A stretch of DNA of 64,000 bases, taken from Paenibacillus silvestris. Lineage in GTDB: Bacteria > Bacillota > Bacilli > Paenibacillales > NBRC-103111. Below, in pieces: positions 41,046-50,948 of the stretch. The DNA is taken from NCBI RefSeq assembly GCF_009882985.1, contig NZ_WTUZ01000014.1, forward strand, positions 224,056 to 288,055, written 5' to 3'. Both the position numbers and the translations under genes were made by a program. Each line of letters begins with the position of its first letter. Position 1 is the stretch's first letter. The notes under the pieces are model-generated. The model was not told the origin of the DNA. It worked only from the letters and a program-made list of their open reading frames with translations, and did no database searches.

Positions 41046-41993
41046 CTAGCGTAAGTTCAAACCGGCAGCGCCTACAACGCCAGCATCATTACCAAGTGTT
41101 GCAGCAACAATCTCAACGCCTTCAGCGGCTGCTTCTGGTGTATATTTCTTGAATGTATCACGGATTGGTTGGAATAGAATTTCGCCTGCTTTGGATACGC
41201 CACCGCCGATAATGAAACGTTTCGGGTTAACAACGACAGCTAGTGCCGCCATAGAGCGTCCAAGATAGTAAGCAGCACGGTTCACGATGCGCAGAGACAC
41301 TTCATCTCCGCTTTTTGCAGCGTCGAATACATGCTTAGCTTCAATCTTCTCATGAAGGGCAAGAGAAGTACGCTCACCGCGTTCTACAGCCTCTTTGGCC
41401 ATACGAACGATACCTGTTGCGGAGGATACCGTCTCTAGACAACCCATTTGTCCGCAACCACATTGAATCGCTTCGATATCAGGGACAACCGACATATGAC
41501 CAAGCTCGCCAGCCATACCCGCAGAACCTTGATAAATTTTACCGTTAATAATAATACCGCCGCCAACACCAGTTCCGAGCGTATAGCAAACTACATTCGG
41601 GATCCCTGCGCCTGCTCCAGCCCATGCTTCGCCTAACGCTGCCACATTGGCATCGTTGTCGATCTTCACGGTTTTGCCTAGAAGTGTTTCCAACATTTTC
41701 TTGGCCGGGACATTATGCCAATTCAAATTTGGAGAGAATTTGACGAATCCTTCCGGAATATCCATGAATCCGGCTAGTCCTGCGCCGATACCCGCAACTT
41801 GCTCCCACTCATAAGAGGATTCTTCGACAATTTGTCGCACTTGCTGCGCAATTCGTCCAATTACTGACTCAGCGCCGTTCTCTGCGCCTGTTGGTCCTTC
41901 TAACGTTTGCAGCAGCTTCCCCTGCTCGTCGCAGATACCGACTTTGATGTTGGTACCGCCTAAATCTACACCGATATAAATCTGATTTGACAT
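41046..41993 (-). CDS. glcK: ROK-family glucokinase
   Basis: A 315-residue ROK kinase. 'IGVDLGGTNIKVGI' is the ATP phosphate loop, 'NDANVAALGEAWAGAG' carries the catalytic Asp, 'LGTGVGGGIIINGKIYQG' follows, and the zinc motif is 'CGCGQMGCLE'. There is no N-terminal helix-turn-helix, so it is an enzyme rather than a repressor. It phosphorylates glucose that enters by non-PTS routes. It fits with the neighbouring carbon-regulation genes. Confidence 0.93.
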   Translation of the reverse strand: MSNQIYIGVDLGGTNIKVGICDEQGKLLQTLEGPTGAENGAESVIGRIAQQVRQIVEESSYEWEQVAGIGAGLAGFMDIPEGFVKFSPNLNWHNVPAKKMLETLLGKTVKIDNDANVAALGEAWAGAGAGIPNVVCYTLGTGVGGGIIINGKIYQGSAGMAGELGHMSVVPDIEAIQCGCGQMGCLETVSSATGIVRMAKEAVERGERTSLALHEKIEAKHVFDAAKSGDEVSLRIVNRAAYYLGRSMAALAVVVNPKRFIIGGGVSKAGEILFQPIRDTFKKYTPEAAAEGVEIVAATLGNDAGVVGAAGLNLR

Positions 41994-42106
41994 TGCAAGG
42001 TCACCTCATGAATAATCATTAAAATTTTCGGGCATATGCTCCTGCTTAAACTATAAGACAAGCCTGTATACAGGTCAAGATTCAACTCTTCGCAAGAAGA
42101 AATGAG

Positions 42107-42138
42107 AAAACGTGGAAAGCATAGCCTTCCACGTTTAC
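42107..42138 (-). terminator. Terminator of trxB
   Basis: AAACGTGGAA pairs with TTCCACGTTT over 10 bases on the minus strand, followed by TCTCATTTC. It lies 10 bases after the stop codon. Confidence 0.75.
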
Positions 42139-42147
42139 TGTACCCTC

Positions 42148-43095
42148 TTACAGCGATTGACTCCAATCGTGCACAATATGGCCCTCAAGGAATTTCTCAG
42201 CTTCCAGTGCTGCTGCGCAGCCGCTTCCCGCTGCTGTGATCGCTTGGCGATACTTCGTATCTTGTACGTCACCGCAAGCGAAAACGCCAGGAATATTCGT
42301 TTCCGTCGTACCTGGCTTCACAACAATGTAGCCATGCTCGTCGGTATCAATTTGTCCGCCTAGGAATTTCGTATTCGGTGTATGACCGATCGCTACGAAA
42401 ATACCATCTGTTTCGATAATTTCTTCTTCACCAGTGGTATTGTTTTTCACTTTCAGGCCAGTTACACCTTTCTCACCGGAAACAACTTCAAGTGGTGTAT
42501 TGTTGAGTGCCCATTTCACTTTTTCGTTGCCGCGTGCGCGATCTTGCATGATTTTGGAGGCGCGAAGCTCATCACGGCGATGAACCAAACGTACCTCGGA
42601 AGCAAAGCGAGTCAAGAAGTTCGCTTCTTCCATAGCGGAGTCTCCGCCACCAACGACGATAATCTTTTTGCCGCGGAAAAAGAAGCCGTCACACGTTGCG
42701 CAAGTACTTACGCCGCGTCCGATATTTTCTTTTTCATTGCCGATACCAAGCAGTCTTGCGGAAGCGCCCGTGGAGATGATCAAAGTTTCTGTTTCAATCT
42801 CGCCCACACCTTCAACTTGCAGCTTAAATGGACGATTGGTTAGTTCAACCGAATTGACCCAGCCTGTTTTGAATTCAGCGCCAAAGCGTTCTGCTTGTTT
42901 GCGCATATTTTCCATTAACTCAGGACCCATGATACCTTCAGGGAAACCCGGGAAGTTCTCTACCTCTGTGGTAGTAGTCAATTGCCCGCCCGGCTCTGGT
43001 CCCTCGATAACGAGTGGGCTCAGATTAGCACGAGCTAAGTAAATGGCTGCTGTTAGACCGGATGGTCCTGTTCCTACGACGACTGATTTGTACAA
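42148..43095 (-). CDS. trxB: Thioredoxin-disulfide reductase
   Basis: A 315-residue flavoprotein of the low-molecular-weight type. 'VVGTGPSGLTAAIYLARA' binds FAD, 'STCATCDGFFF' holds the redox CxxC, 'VVGGGDSAMEEANFLTRFASEVRLVHRR' binds NADPH, and the C-terminus has 'GVFACGDVQDTKYRQAITAAGSGC'. It reduces thioredoxin with NADPH in the cytoplasm. Confidence 0.97.
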   Translation of the reverse strand: MYKSVVVGTGPSGLTAAIYLARANLSPLVIEGPEPGGQLTTTTEVENFPGFPEGIMGPELMENMRKQAERFGAEFKTGWVNSVELTNRPFKLQVEGVGEIETETLIISTGASARLLGIGNEKENIGRGVSTCATCDGFFFRGKKIIVVGGGDSAMEEANFLTRFASEVRLVHRRDELRASKIMQDRARGNEKVKWALNNTPLEVVSGEKGVTGLKVKNNTTGEEEIIETDGIFVAIGHTPNTKFLGGQIDTDEHGYIVVKPGTTETNIPGVFACGDVQDTKYRQAITAAGSGCAAALEAEKFLEGHIVHDWSQSL

Positions 43096-43196
43096 TTGGT
43101 TTCCCTCCTAGTTGCTTTCCACCAAGAAAGCTATCTTTAGTATGCATACATCTATGAATGAAAGCCGGGTCTCCCGACACGGCATAAACCCAGCTA

Positions 43197-44933
43197 TCAA
43201 ATACTCGTAAATTTGTCGAAAATGGCTTCCATCTTCTCACGCAAGCCGCATGTATCATCAATCAACTTTACGTTGCGACTGACTGTAGAAACGGTCACGC
43301 CATAACGCGTAGAAACCTCTTGATACGAAATTGCACGGCGATGCATCTTGGCAATCAAGTATTCTAACGCCGCTGCCCAACCTTCCGATTTCTGGATTTT
43401 GGGAACGGACGGATACATCTTCGTCAGAAATTCAACCCACAGTATTTCTAAATCATACTGTTGCACCATATCGTAACGCTTATGCATGTGAGATAGCGCT
43501 GTTTCCATCACGCTTTGCCATTTGACATCCCAAATAGGCAAGTGCGGCGAGTAAGGTGACGCTTCGACCATAATCTCTTCATTTTCAAGAAAAGCAGGAA
43601 TGGACTCTCGAATCCCCATGCTGCGAAGTACAAAAATGGCTACTTTCTTCAAATAGTCATCTTCGTGACGATCCAGAATGAAGTCCTGCAGCGCATCTCT
43701 CACTTCTCCGTCGGCAATTAGACCAAAGGCCTGAATAACCTGCAGCTTCGTTTCGATGTCCCCATGACGCAAGGCCCAGAAGAAGGAGGAACGCACGAGC
43801 GGATCTTTCTTCAGTTGGTCAGGGATGCCCTGCGTGGATTTCTCCAACACACGGAACTGCTCTTCAAAGGGCAAATGGTAATGGTAGCTCCAAGCTAAGG
43901 GGCCTTCCGCCTTCTCTCTTGTACGCAGTTGATCCAAGTAGAATTTAGAGATCTCCGCGCCAGGATCCAGCTTCTGGGTTTGCTTCCAATACCGGTAGGC
44001 CTCATCGAATCGACCCAGATGACTTGCAGCTACAGCTGCATAGTGGTACAAGCATGGGTCTGCCGCACCATCTCCAGCTTTCAGCAGACGCTTGAACAGA
44101 TGGTACGCTTTCTCGTGTTGAGAAAGAATCCCCATCGTCGTGGCAAGCTTAAATACATGATCCTGCTGAAACGGATACGTTTTGCACAAGAGCTCCGTTA
44201 ACTCGGCCAGCTCTTTCTTATTACCGAAATGCTGGTGGAAGATCGCCATGTTACACAGCGCATGCAAATTCCCAGCATCAATTTCGAGTACACCGCGAAT
44301 GGTTTCCATCGCCTTTTCGAATTGACCCATATAATAATAAGCGAGGGCCAAGTTGTTCCGTGCTGCAGTGAATTCAGGCTGATTCTTCACCAGCTTCTCC
44401 AGCTGCCTCACGGCCTCAGCGAATTTCCCTTCTTCCAGAAGGGCGCGGGCTTTATCATGCTCGAAGAGCCCTTCTCGACTCTTGATGCTAGTGAGAGGGG
44501 CGGGCCTTTCAAGCTCATAGCTCAGCATTTCCATCATTTCTTCGGATTCATCCATAAATTGACCCGTAGGGTCAGTTTCCAGATACCGAACTAATGCTTG
44601 TTCTGCCTGCTCGAAATTTTCCATATTGGCATAGTTGTTTGCCATATAAAAGTGACATTCCGTCATCTCGGGATCGATCGTTTCAAGGATATGCTGCAAA
44701 ATTTGGTTCGACTCGTCGTAATTGCCCATTTCGGAGAGAACTCCCGCGAGGTTGCAGTGATTCACAGGGTTATCCTGCTCATACTCCGCAGCCCGCCGGA
44801 AATATTTCAATGCCTTATCATAATGAAACCGATCCAAAGATTGAACCGCTCTCTCGAAAAAGAATGCGGCATCCATATTTATTGAGATTACTTTAGGTTT
44901 TGGCGCTTCGGACACACGCTTAATCTTTTCCAT
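43197..44933 (-). CDS. Tetratricopeptide-repeat protein with C-terminal helix-turn-helix
   Basis: A 578-residue soluble protein. Residues about 20-330 hold TPR units of the type 'ALKYFRRAAEYEQDNPVNHCNLAGVLSEMGNYDESNQIL'-like helices. A HEAT-like helical middle (about 350-480) follows. A C-terminal helix-turn-helix with 'SYQEVSTRYGVTVSTVSRNVKLI' lies at about 540-565. It resembles YvcD-type proteins next to trxB in Bacillus. It may be a scaffold or a DNA-binding regulator; its role is unknown. It has an extended -10 promoter. Confidence 0.8.
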   Translation of the reverse strand: MEKIKRVSEAPKPKVISINMDAAFFFERAVQSLDRFHYDKALKYFRRAAEYEQDNPVNHCNLAGVLSEMGNYDESNQILQHILETIDPEMTECHFYMANNYANMENFEQAEQALVRYLETDPTGQFMDESEEMMEMLSYELERPAPLTSIKSREGLFEHDKARALLEEGKFAEAVRQLEKLVKNQPEFTAARNNLALAYYYMGQFEKAMETIRGVLEIDAGNLHALCNMAIFHQHFGNKKELAELTELLCKTYPFQQDHVFKLATTMGILSQHEKAYHLFKRLLKAGDGAADPCLYHYAAVAASHLGRFDEAYRYWKQTQKLDPGAEISKFYLDQLRTREKAEGPLAWSYHYHLPFEEQFRVLEKSTQGIPDQLKKDPLVRSSFFWALRHGDIETKLQVIQAFGLIADGEVRDALQDFILDRHEDDYLKKVAIFVLRSMGIRESIPAFLENEEIMVEASPYSPHLPIWDVKWQSVMETALSHMHKRYDMVQQYDLEILWVEFLTKMYPSVPKIQKSEGWAAALEYLIAKMHRRAISYQEVSTRYGVTVSTVSRNVKLIDDTCGLREKMEAIFDKFTSI

Positions 44934-44968
44934 AGCAAGACACCTCCGGCAATTTGATTACAACTCAA

Positions 44969-44974
44969 ATTATA
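44969..44974 (-). promoter_or_regulatory. Extended -10 promoter of the TPR gene
   Basis: TATAAT preceded by TGG on the minus strand, with a weak -35 (TTTGGC) at 17 bases, about 36 bases before the start codon. Confidence 0.55.
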
Positions 44975-45036
44975 CCATAGATCGCTTGGAAGCCAAAAAC
45001 ATTATCCGAAGGTAAGATCTGGTCTATACAATTGGC

Positions 45037-45987
45037 TTATACGCCGCCGTATTTAAACAAGGAGGACAAGGATCCACCATCATTAATAATGCGAATCGCA
45101 TCGGATAACAATGGAGCTACGGAAAGCACATTAAATTTATCGGAATGCCCCTCCGGAATCGCGATGGAATCCGTAATGATAACTTCTTTGATGTTCGGGT
45201 GATCCAAGCGCTGCAGAGCTGGTCCTGAGAAAACAGGATGCGTTGCACAAATGTAAACGTCGTGCGCACCTCTTTCCTTCAAGCTTTCCACAACGTTAAC
45301 GATCGTCGTTCCCGTATCAATCAGATCTTCGATAATAATCGGCGTACGTCCCACTACATCACCAATAACGTGAGTGATCACAGACTCGTTGTGCTCCGGA
45401 CGCTTCTTGATCATCATCGCGAACGGCGCATCTAGGATATTCGCCATTTTCTCAGCCGTCGTTGCACGACCTGCATCAGGAGATACGATGATTGGGTTAT
45501 GCAGATTTTTCTTTTTGATGCAATCACTGATGACGTCAAGAGCCGTCAGATGATCGACCGGAATATTGAAAAAGCCTTGAATTGCTGGTGCATGCAGGTC
45601 AATCGTAACAACACGGTGTGCGCCTGCCGCACTGAACAAGTCAGCGACTAATTTAGCAGAAATCGGCTCACGCGGAGCAGCTTTGCGTTCTTGACGAGAG
45701 TAACCATAATATGGGATGACAAGGTTGATCGTTTTTGCAGAAGCTCTTTTTGCCGCATCCATCATGACCAAGAGTTCCATCATATGTTCATTAATCGGAT
45801 GGGAGAAGGTTTGTACCAGGAATACGTCACAGTTACGAATCGTTTCTTCGTAGAGACAGTAGATTTCTCCGCTTTTAAAACGGGATAATTTGATTTGTCC
45901 AAGCGGCTGGCCGAGCTCTTTACAAATACGTTCCGCAAGCTTCGGATTCGAAGATCCGGAAAAAATTTTAACATTGTCGCTATGCAT
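45037..45987 (-). CDS. prs: Ribose-phosphate pyrophosphokinase
   Basis: A 316-residue PRPP synthetase, class I: 'GQIKLSRFKSGEIYCLYEETIR', 'PYYGYSRQERKAAPREPISAKLVADL', 'TIDLHAPAIQGFFNIPVDHL', and the PRPP loop 'LIDTGTTIVN'. It makes PRPP from ribose 5-phosphate and ATP. The position just after the his operon fits, because PRPP is the first substrate of histidine synthesis. Family members in Bacillales usually sit near glmU; here a his-linked copy is seen and a second one elsewhere is possible. Confidence 0.95.
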   Translation of the reverse strand: MHSDNVKIFSGSSNPKLAERICKELGQPLGQIKLSRFKSGEIYCLYEETIRNCDVFLVQTFSHPINEHMMELLVMMDAAKRASAKTINLVIPYYGYSRQERKAAPREPISAKLVADLFSAAGAHRVVTIDLHAPAIQGFFNIPVDHLTALDVISDCIKKKNLHNPIIVSPDAGRATTAEKMANILDAPFAMMIKKRPEHNESVITHVIGDVVGRTPIIIEDLIDTGTTIVNVVESLKERGAHDVYICATHPVFSGPALQRLDHPNIKEVIITDSIAIPEGHSDKFNVLSVAPLLSDAIRIINDGGSLSSLFKYGGV

Positions 45988-46062
45988 GGTTAATGGTTAC
46001 CTCCGAAGGTTCATTAAATAGATTGTTCACGCCCTACTCATTATACATGAAAGCTGTCGAAT

Positions 46063-46869
46063 TTAAAAAGTCACAAGTTGTCGATTTCGTGCATGAAATG
46101 TGGCTATTTCGTTAAATCCAATCATTTTGAGCAGCGATCTTGCTTCATCCAAATATTGGGCTACTCGCTCCGGCAGATGAGCATCCGACCCAAGCGTCAC
46201 TGGGATTCCCACCTTATGGCAATATTCCAGCATGCGGCGGCTCGGAAACATCTCTTTGCACGGATGACGCAGCCCGGATGCATTCAGCTCGATCGCAAGC
46301 CCACACTCTTTCACAGTGTCCAGTGCTGCTTTCTCCAGCTCCCATGTATCGCGATCCGGTACATAACCAAATCGCTTGATCATATCAAGATGACCCAGGT
46401 AATCATACAGCCCAGTTCGTGCTGCTTTCTTCACTGCCTCGTAGTATTGGGTATAAACCGCATAAATATCCTTACCTTCCCAACCTGCGATCTGACGAAA
46501 ATCAGAAATATCCCACTCGCCCAGAAAATGGACGGAACCAATCACATAATCCCATGGATACGCTTTAATTATGGCCTCGATTTCTGACTCGTAACCTTCG
46601 ATATAATCGCCTTCAAGACCAACACGGATATCAATCTGATCCTTGTACTTGTCTTTCAGATGCAGGCACTCCTCAACATAACGGGGAAGCTCCTCCATAG
46701 GCATAGCCATCTCGGGCCAATAGGTCTGCGGATTCACATGCAAAAGCGGCATATGATCAGACAGCCCTAATTGCGTGAGCCCGATCTCGATGCCGCGTTT
46801 GACGTACTCCTCTAGTTCCCCAGAGGCATGACCGCAGCGCACATGATGTGTATGATAATCAATCAACAT
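46063..46869 (-). CDS. hisJ: Histidinol-phosphatase, PHP family
   Basis: A 268-residue PHP-domain phosphatase: 'DYHTHHVRCGHASG' supplies the first metal ligands, then 'IGLTQLGLSDHMP', 'VGLEGDYIEGYE', 'GSVHFLG', 'ELNASGLRHPC' and 'TLGSDAH'. It dephosphorylates histidinol phosphate, the penultimate step. It lies 26 bases after hisIE, so the operon carries its own phosphatase. Confidence 0.92.
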   Translation of the reverse strand: MLIDYHTHHVRCGHASGELEEYVKRGIEIGLTQLGLSDHMPLLHVNPQTYWPEMAMPMEELPRYVEECLHLKDKYKDQIDIRVGLEGDYIEGYESEIEAIIKAYPWDYVIGSVHFLGEWDISDFRQIAGWEGKDIYAVYTQYYEAVKKAARTGLYDYLGHLDMIKRFGYVPDRDTWELEKAALDTVKECGLAIELNASGLRHPCKEMFPSRRMLEYCHKVGIPVTLGSDAHLPERVAQYLDEARSLLKMIGFNEIATFHARNRQLVTF

Positions 46870-46895
46870 CGTGAATTCACTCCAGGTCTTTTTAT

Positions 46896-47552
46896 TTATT
46901 TTTTAACATGTCGATTCGCTAGCTCTTTCATAATATCATCCAATGGCAATTTATTATTACGCAAAAGGACCATTAAGTGAAAAATGAGATCGCTCGCTTC
47001 ATAACGAAGCTCGTCGTTGTCTTTATTCTTGGCAGCAATAATGACTTCAGCCGTTTCTTCGCCAACTTTCTTGAGGATCTTATCGACACCTTTTTCGAAA
47101 AGGTAAGTCGTATAAGCGCCCTCTGGACGTTCCGCATCACGTGAAGCAATGACCGCCTCCAGCTCGCCAAGGATGGCAAAACGATCTCCGGAAACCGCAG
47201 CCTCCGTTCCTTCTTGCGCTGCCCCTTCGACCGGAATGCTTTCCGTGAAGCAGGTGTAAGTGCCATTGTGGCAAGCAGGCCCCACTTGCTCTACAAGAAC
47301 CAGCAGCGTATCCGCATCGCAGTCATAGCGCAGTGCTTTAACCTTTTGCGTGTGACCGGAAGTCGCGCCTTTATTCCACAGTTCCTCGCGGGAACGGCTC
47401 CAGAACCAAGTGTCGCCTGTTTGAATCGTACGCTGCAAGGATTCGCTGTTCATATAGGCCAGCATAAGCACTTCTTTGCTGACGGCATCCTGTACAATGG
47501 CAGGTACTAATCCATGTGCATCATATTTAATCTGTTCCAGTGAAAATGTCAT
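46896..47552 (-). CDS. hisIE: Bifunctional phosphoribosyl-AMP cyclohydrolase / phosphoribosyl-ATP pyrophosphatase
   Basis: A 218-residue fusion. The HisI part (about 1-110) contains '[24 protein letters not shown]', '[21 protein letters not shown]' with zinc and magnesium ligands. The HisE part (about 120-218) contains '[15 protein letters not shown]'. It does steps 2 and 3 of histidine synthesis. Its start overlaps the end of hisF by 4 bases. Confidence 0.96.
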   Translation of the reverse strand: MTFSLEQIKYDAHGLVPAIVQDAVSKEVLMLAYMNSESLQRTIQTGDTWFWSRSREELWNKGATSGHTQKVKALRYDCDADTLLVLVEQVGPACHNGTYTCFTESIPVEGAAQEGTEAAVSGDRFAILGELEAVIASRDAERPEGAYTTYLFEKGVDKILKKVGEETAEVIIAAKNKDNDELRYEASDLIFHLMVLLRNNKLPLDDIMKELANRHVKK

Positions 47553-48307
47553 CGAATTTCAACCCCTTTACCTTTCAGGTCAGCCTTGACCCCATGAATC
47601 GATAGCTCTTTATAGTGAAAAATAGTTGCTGCTAACCCTGCATCCGCTTTGCCTTCGGTAAATACATCGTAGAAATGTTCCGATTTACCCGCTCCGCCAG
47701 AAGCAATGACAGGAATGGTAAGCAGCTCAGAAACAGCGCGCGTCAGCTTCAGGTCGAACCCGTCCTTCGTTCCGTCCGCATCCATGCTCGTCAGCAGAAT
47801 TTCGCCGGCGCCAAGCTCTTCCATGCGCTTCGCCCACTCTAGCGTCTTAATGCCAGTCGCATTGCGTCCGCCATGCGTGAACACTTCCCACTCGCCCCAC
47901 GCCGCGTTAAACTTCGCATCAATCGCCACAACGATGCACTGGGAGCCGAACTTGCGCGCCCCATCAGACACAAGCTGCGGATTGCGAACTGCCGCCGTGT
48001 TGATGCCGATTTTATCCGCTCCTGCACGAAGCAGGCGCTTCATATCATCCACACTGGAGATGCCTCCACCTACTGTGAAAGGAATCGTGATCTCGCCTGC
48101 TGTTTGCCGGACGACCTCCACCATCGTTGCGCGTCCTTCGACGGAAGCCGAAATGTCGAGGAAAACGAGCTCATCCGCACCTTCTTTATCATAAATCGCT
48201 GCTAGCTCCACGGGATCGCCCGCATCTCGTAAATTCACAAAATTTACGCCCTTGACCACCCGACCATCCTTGACGTCGAGGCAAGGAATAATTCTTTTGG
48301 CTAACAT
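47549..48307 (-). CDS. hisF: Imidazole glycerol phosphate synthase, cyclase subunit
   Basis: A 252-residue (beta/alpha)8 barrel: '[19 protein letters not shown]' with Asp11, 'PFTVGGGI', '[12 protein letters not shown]', 'VVAIDAK' with the second catalytic Asp, and '[10 protein letters not shown]'. It forms the HisHF complex that makes imidazole glycerol phosphate and AICAR. Unusually, the gene directly upstream is hisH, not hisA. The 122-base gap between them is noncoding. Confidence 0.96.
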   Translation of the reverse strand: MLAKRIIPCLDVKDGRVVKGVNFVNLRDAGDPVELAAIYDKEGADELVFLDISASVEGRATMVEVVRQTAGEITIPFTVGGGISSVDDMKRLLRAGADKIGINTAAVRNPQLVSDGARKFGSQCIVVAIDAKFNAAWGEWEVFTHGGRNATGIKTLEWAKRMEELGAGEILLTSMDADGTKDGFDLKLTRAVSELLTIPVIASGGAGKSEHFYDVFTEGKADAGLAATIFHYKELSIHGVKADLKGKGVEIR

Positions 48308-48429
48308 GATGGCACCCCCTTCTTAACTTAAGAGCCCCTGGATTCTATTTTTGCAAAATAGGAGTCTCTGGAGGCTTCTAATTTAGGAAAAATAAGAGAC
48401 CTTTAGGACCGCTATTCCCTTGCCTATTC
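48308..48429. other. Noncoding gap at the usual position of hisA
   Basis: 122 bases between hisH and hisF. It has the hisF ribosome site (AAGAAGGGGG) and short hairpins such as CTATTTT-TGC-AAAATAG, but no piece that reads like HisA. The words CTGGATTC, GGAGTCTC and AGGACCGCTA are reminiscent of the inverted-end intergenic elements, without clear ends. Confidence 0.6.
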
Positions 48430-49032
48430 CTAGCACATCGCTAGAAAATTTCGCAACAGCTGCATGCCGATATCGCCGCTCTTCTCGGGGTGAAACTGCA
48501 TGCCGTACACGTTCTCTCTGCCGACAATCGCCGTCACTGGCTGATAGTAATCCGTCACCGCCAGCAGGTCGCTCTCGCGCTCCGGCTTCGCATGATAGGA
48601 ATGCACGAAGTATACGTGCCCTTCCTCAATGCCTTTAAAGATGGGGCTTTGGCTTTGCTTGTAGCTCAGCTTGTTCCAGCCCATATGCGGCACTTTGTAG
48701 TCACCGCGGAAACGCACAACGGATCCGGGCAGAAGGCCCAGCCCCTCATGATTCCCGTGCTCCTCGCTGCTGCTGAACAGCAGCTGCATACCGAGGCAAA
48801 TACCGAGCAGCGGCTTTCCTGATTCTGCGTAGCGCAGAACGACATCGTTCAGCCCTGACTCACGCAGCTGTTCCATTGCATCGCCGAAAGCGCCTACGCC
48901 TGGCAGGATTGCCCCTTCAGCAGCAAGAATCTGCTCCGCATCGCCTGTAACCACAGCTTCATAACCAAGCCTCTCAACGGCTTTGCTGACGCTATGTAGA
49001 TTTCCCATGCCATAATCAATAATCGCGATCAT
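48430..49032 (-). CDS. hisH: Imidazole glycerol phosphate synthase, glutamine amidotransferase subunit
   Basis: A 200-residue class I glutamine amidotransferase: 'GMGNLHSV', 'LPGVGAFGDAM', nucleophile Cys in 'LLGICLGMQLLF', and 'GMQFHPEKSGD' with His and Glu. It supplies ammonia to HisF. It lies 2 bases after hisB. Confidence 0.96.
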   Translation of the reverse strand: MIAIIDYGMGNLHSVSKAVERLGYEAVVTGDAEQILAAEGAILPGVGAFGDAMEQLRESGLNDVVLRYAESGKPLLGICLGMQLLFSSSEEHGNHEGLGLLPGSVVRFRGDYKVPHMGWNKLSYKQSQSPIFKGIEEGHVYFVHSYHAKPERESDLLAVTDYYQPVTAIVGRENVYGMQFHPEKSGDIGMQLLRNFLAMC

Positions 49033-49034
49033 TC

Positions 49035-49643
49035 TTACAGCACTCCCTTCGTCGAAGGAACCCCCTGAACGCGAGGATCAATCGAAGTCGCTTCGTCTAT
49101 TGCGCGGCCTAACGCTTTGAACACCGCTTCAATCATGTGGTGGGTGTTATGCCCGTAATGCACGATCACATGAAGCGTAATGCGAGCTTCCAGCGCCAGC
49201 TTCCATAGAAACTCATGAACAAGCTGCGTCTCGAAGCTGCCTACGTTAGCCGTAGGATACTGAGCCCGATACTCGAAATGAGGTCGGTTGCTGATATCAA
49301 TAACCACCTGTGCGAGCGCCTCATCCATCGGTACAAACACGCTTGCATAGCGTTTGATTCCTCTTTTATCACCTAATGCTTCGCGTAACGTTTGGCCCAA
49401 GCAAATCCCGATATCCTCGACCGTGTGATGGTCGTCAATTTCAATATCGCCTTTTGCGTCAACGTTCAGGTCGAAATGTCCGTGCTTCGTGAACAAATCG
49501 AGCATATGGTTCAAGAAAGGAACGTCCGTTTGAATTTCCGAAATCCCTGTCCCATCCACCTGGAACGATAGTTTGATATCCGTTTCATTCGTTTTGCGGG
49601 CTACACTCGCCGAGCGGGCCCTCCCATTATCCTGTTCAGCCAT
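49035..49643 (-). CDS. hisB: Imidazoleglycerol-phosphate dehydratase
   Basis: A 202-residue monofunctional IGPD. Metal-binding motifs are 'FLNHMLDLFTKHGHFDL', 'EIDDHHTVEDIGICLG' and 'NTHHMIEAVFKALGRA'. It has no histidinol-phosphatase domain, consistent with a separate hisJ. The gene starts directly after the hisD stop codon. Confidence 0.96.
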   Translation of the reverse strand: MAEQDNGRARSASVARKTNETDIKLSFQVDGTGISEIQTDVPFLNHMLDLFTKHGHFDLNVDAKGDIEIDDHHTVEDIGICLGQTLREALGDKRGIKRYASVFVPMDEALAQVVIDISNRPHFEYRAQYPTANVGSFETQLVHEFLWKLALEARITLHVIVHYGHNTHHMIEAVFKALGRAIDEATSIDPRVQGVPSTKGVL

Positions 49644-50936
49644 TTATTTCAACTTCCCTTCCTTCTTGAGTCGTACTTCCACCGCTCTCGCATGACCTTC
49701 CAGCCCTTCATTGCGGGCCAAAGTCATAATCATGTCGCCGTTCGCGATCAGTGCTTCCTTGCTATAGTGAATAACGCTTGATTTTTTCAGAAAATCGTCC
49801 ACATTCAGCGGGGATGAGAAACGGGCTGTGCCGTTCGTCGGCAGCACATGGTTCGGCCCAGCGAAATAATCGCCGACAGGCTCTGTGCTGTACGCGCCCA
49901 AGAAGATTGCTCCAGCATTCTCAATGCGCGGCAATAGGTTGAATGGCTCCTGCACCAACAGCTCGCAATGCTCTGGCGCCAAGCGGTTGACCACGTCAAC
50001 GCCTTCGTCCAGGCTGTTCACGAGGAGGATAGCTCCTCTAGTCGCTGTGGAAACCGCAGCGATCGCTTTCTTCGGCAGCACGTCCAGCTGCCGCCATAAC
50101 TCTAGCCGAACCGACTCGGCTAGGTCCTGCGACGTTGTCACCAGAATGGCTGGTGACATCTCATCATGCTCGGCTTGCGCCAGCAGATCAGCCGCCACGT
50201 ATTCAGGGTCGGCGTGTTCATCCGCCAGCACGACGATGTCGGTTGGCCCGGCGATCATGTCGATATCGACGACGCCGAACACGAAGCGCTTCGCCAGCGC
50301 GACGTAGATGTTGCCTGGGCCGACGATTTTGTCGACCGGCTGGATCGACTCCGTGCCGTAGGCCAGCGCGGCTACCGCCTGCGCCCCGCCTGCGCGGTAG
50401 ATCTCTTTCACACCCGCTTCGGCTGCTGCCACGAGAATATGCGGGTTGATGCCCTCTTCCCCAGCGGTGGCCGGAGGCGTCACCATTGCGATCTCTGGCA
50501 CCCCCGCCACGATTGCGGGGATGGCATTCATAAGCACGGAGGAAGGGTACGCCGCCTTCCCTCCGGGCACGTACAAGCCGACCCGCTTCAGCGGTCGGAT
50601 GATTTGACCCAGCAGGCTGCCGTCCGGCTGCAGGTCCATCCACGACGTGCGTTTCTGCTTCTCATGAAACGCACGAATGTTGGCGGCTGCTTGACGCAGC
50701 GCCGCCAGGAACTCGGCGTCGACCTGTGCGTACGCCGCCTGGATCTCTTCGTCGCTGACGCGAAGCTCAGCGACTTCGACACGGTCGAATTCCTTCGCCA
50801 TGCGCCGAAGTGCGGCATCGCCGTCCTGACGCACCTCTTCGATGATGCGGCGGACGGTTTCATTCTGCTCTGGTGAGCCGTATTCGACCTCGCGTTTCAA
50901 TTCAAATTCAGAGGCGGGTAGTATCCGCATATCCAT
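49644..50936 (-). CDS. hisD: Histidinol dehydrogenase
   Basis: A 430-residue zinc enzyme: '[21 protein letters not shown]', '[15 protein letters not shown]', '[17 protein letters not shown]', '[11 protein letters not shown]', 'LLAQAEHDE' and a late '[13 protein letters not shown]'. It oxidises histidinol to histidine in two NAD+-dependent steps. The stretch around 50200-50900 looks richer in G and C than its neighbours but the frame is intact. Confidence 0.96.
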   Translation of the reverse strand: MDMRILPASEFELKREVEYGSPEQNETVRRIIEEVRQDGDAALRRMAKEFDRVEVAELRVSDEEIQAAYAQVDAEFLAALRQAAANIRAFHEKQKRTSWMDLQPDGSLLGQIIRPLKRVGLYVPGGKAAYPSSVLMNAIPAIVAGVPEIAMVTPPATAGEEGINPHILVAAAEAGVKEIYRAGGAQAVAALAYGTESIQPVDKIVGPGNIYVALAKRFVFGVVDIDMIAGPTDIVVLADEHADPEYVAADLLAQAEHDEMSPAILVTTSQDLAESVRLELWRQLDVLPKKAIAAVSTATRGAILLVNSLDEGVDVVNRLAPEHCELLVQEPFNLLPRIENAGAIFLGAYSTEPVGDYFAGPNHVLPTNGTARFSSPLNVDDFLKKSSVIHYSKEALIANGDMIMTLARNEGLEGHARAVEVRLKKEGKLK

Positions 50937-50948
50937 CTCCCTCTCTTT

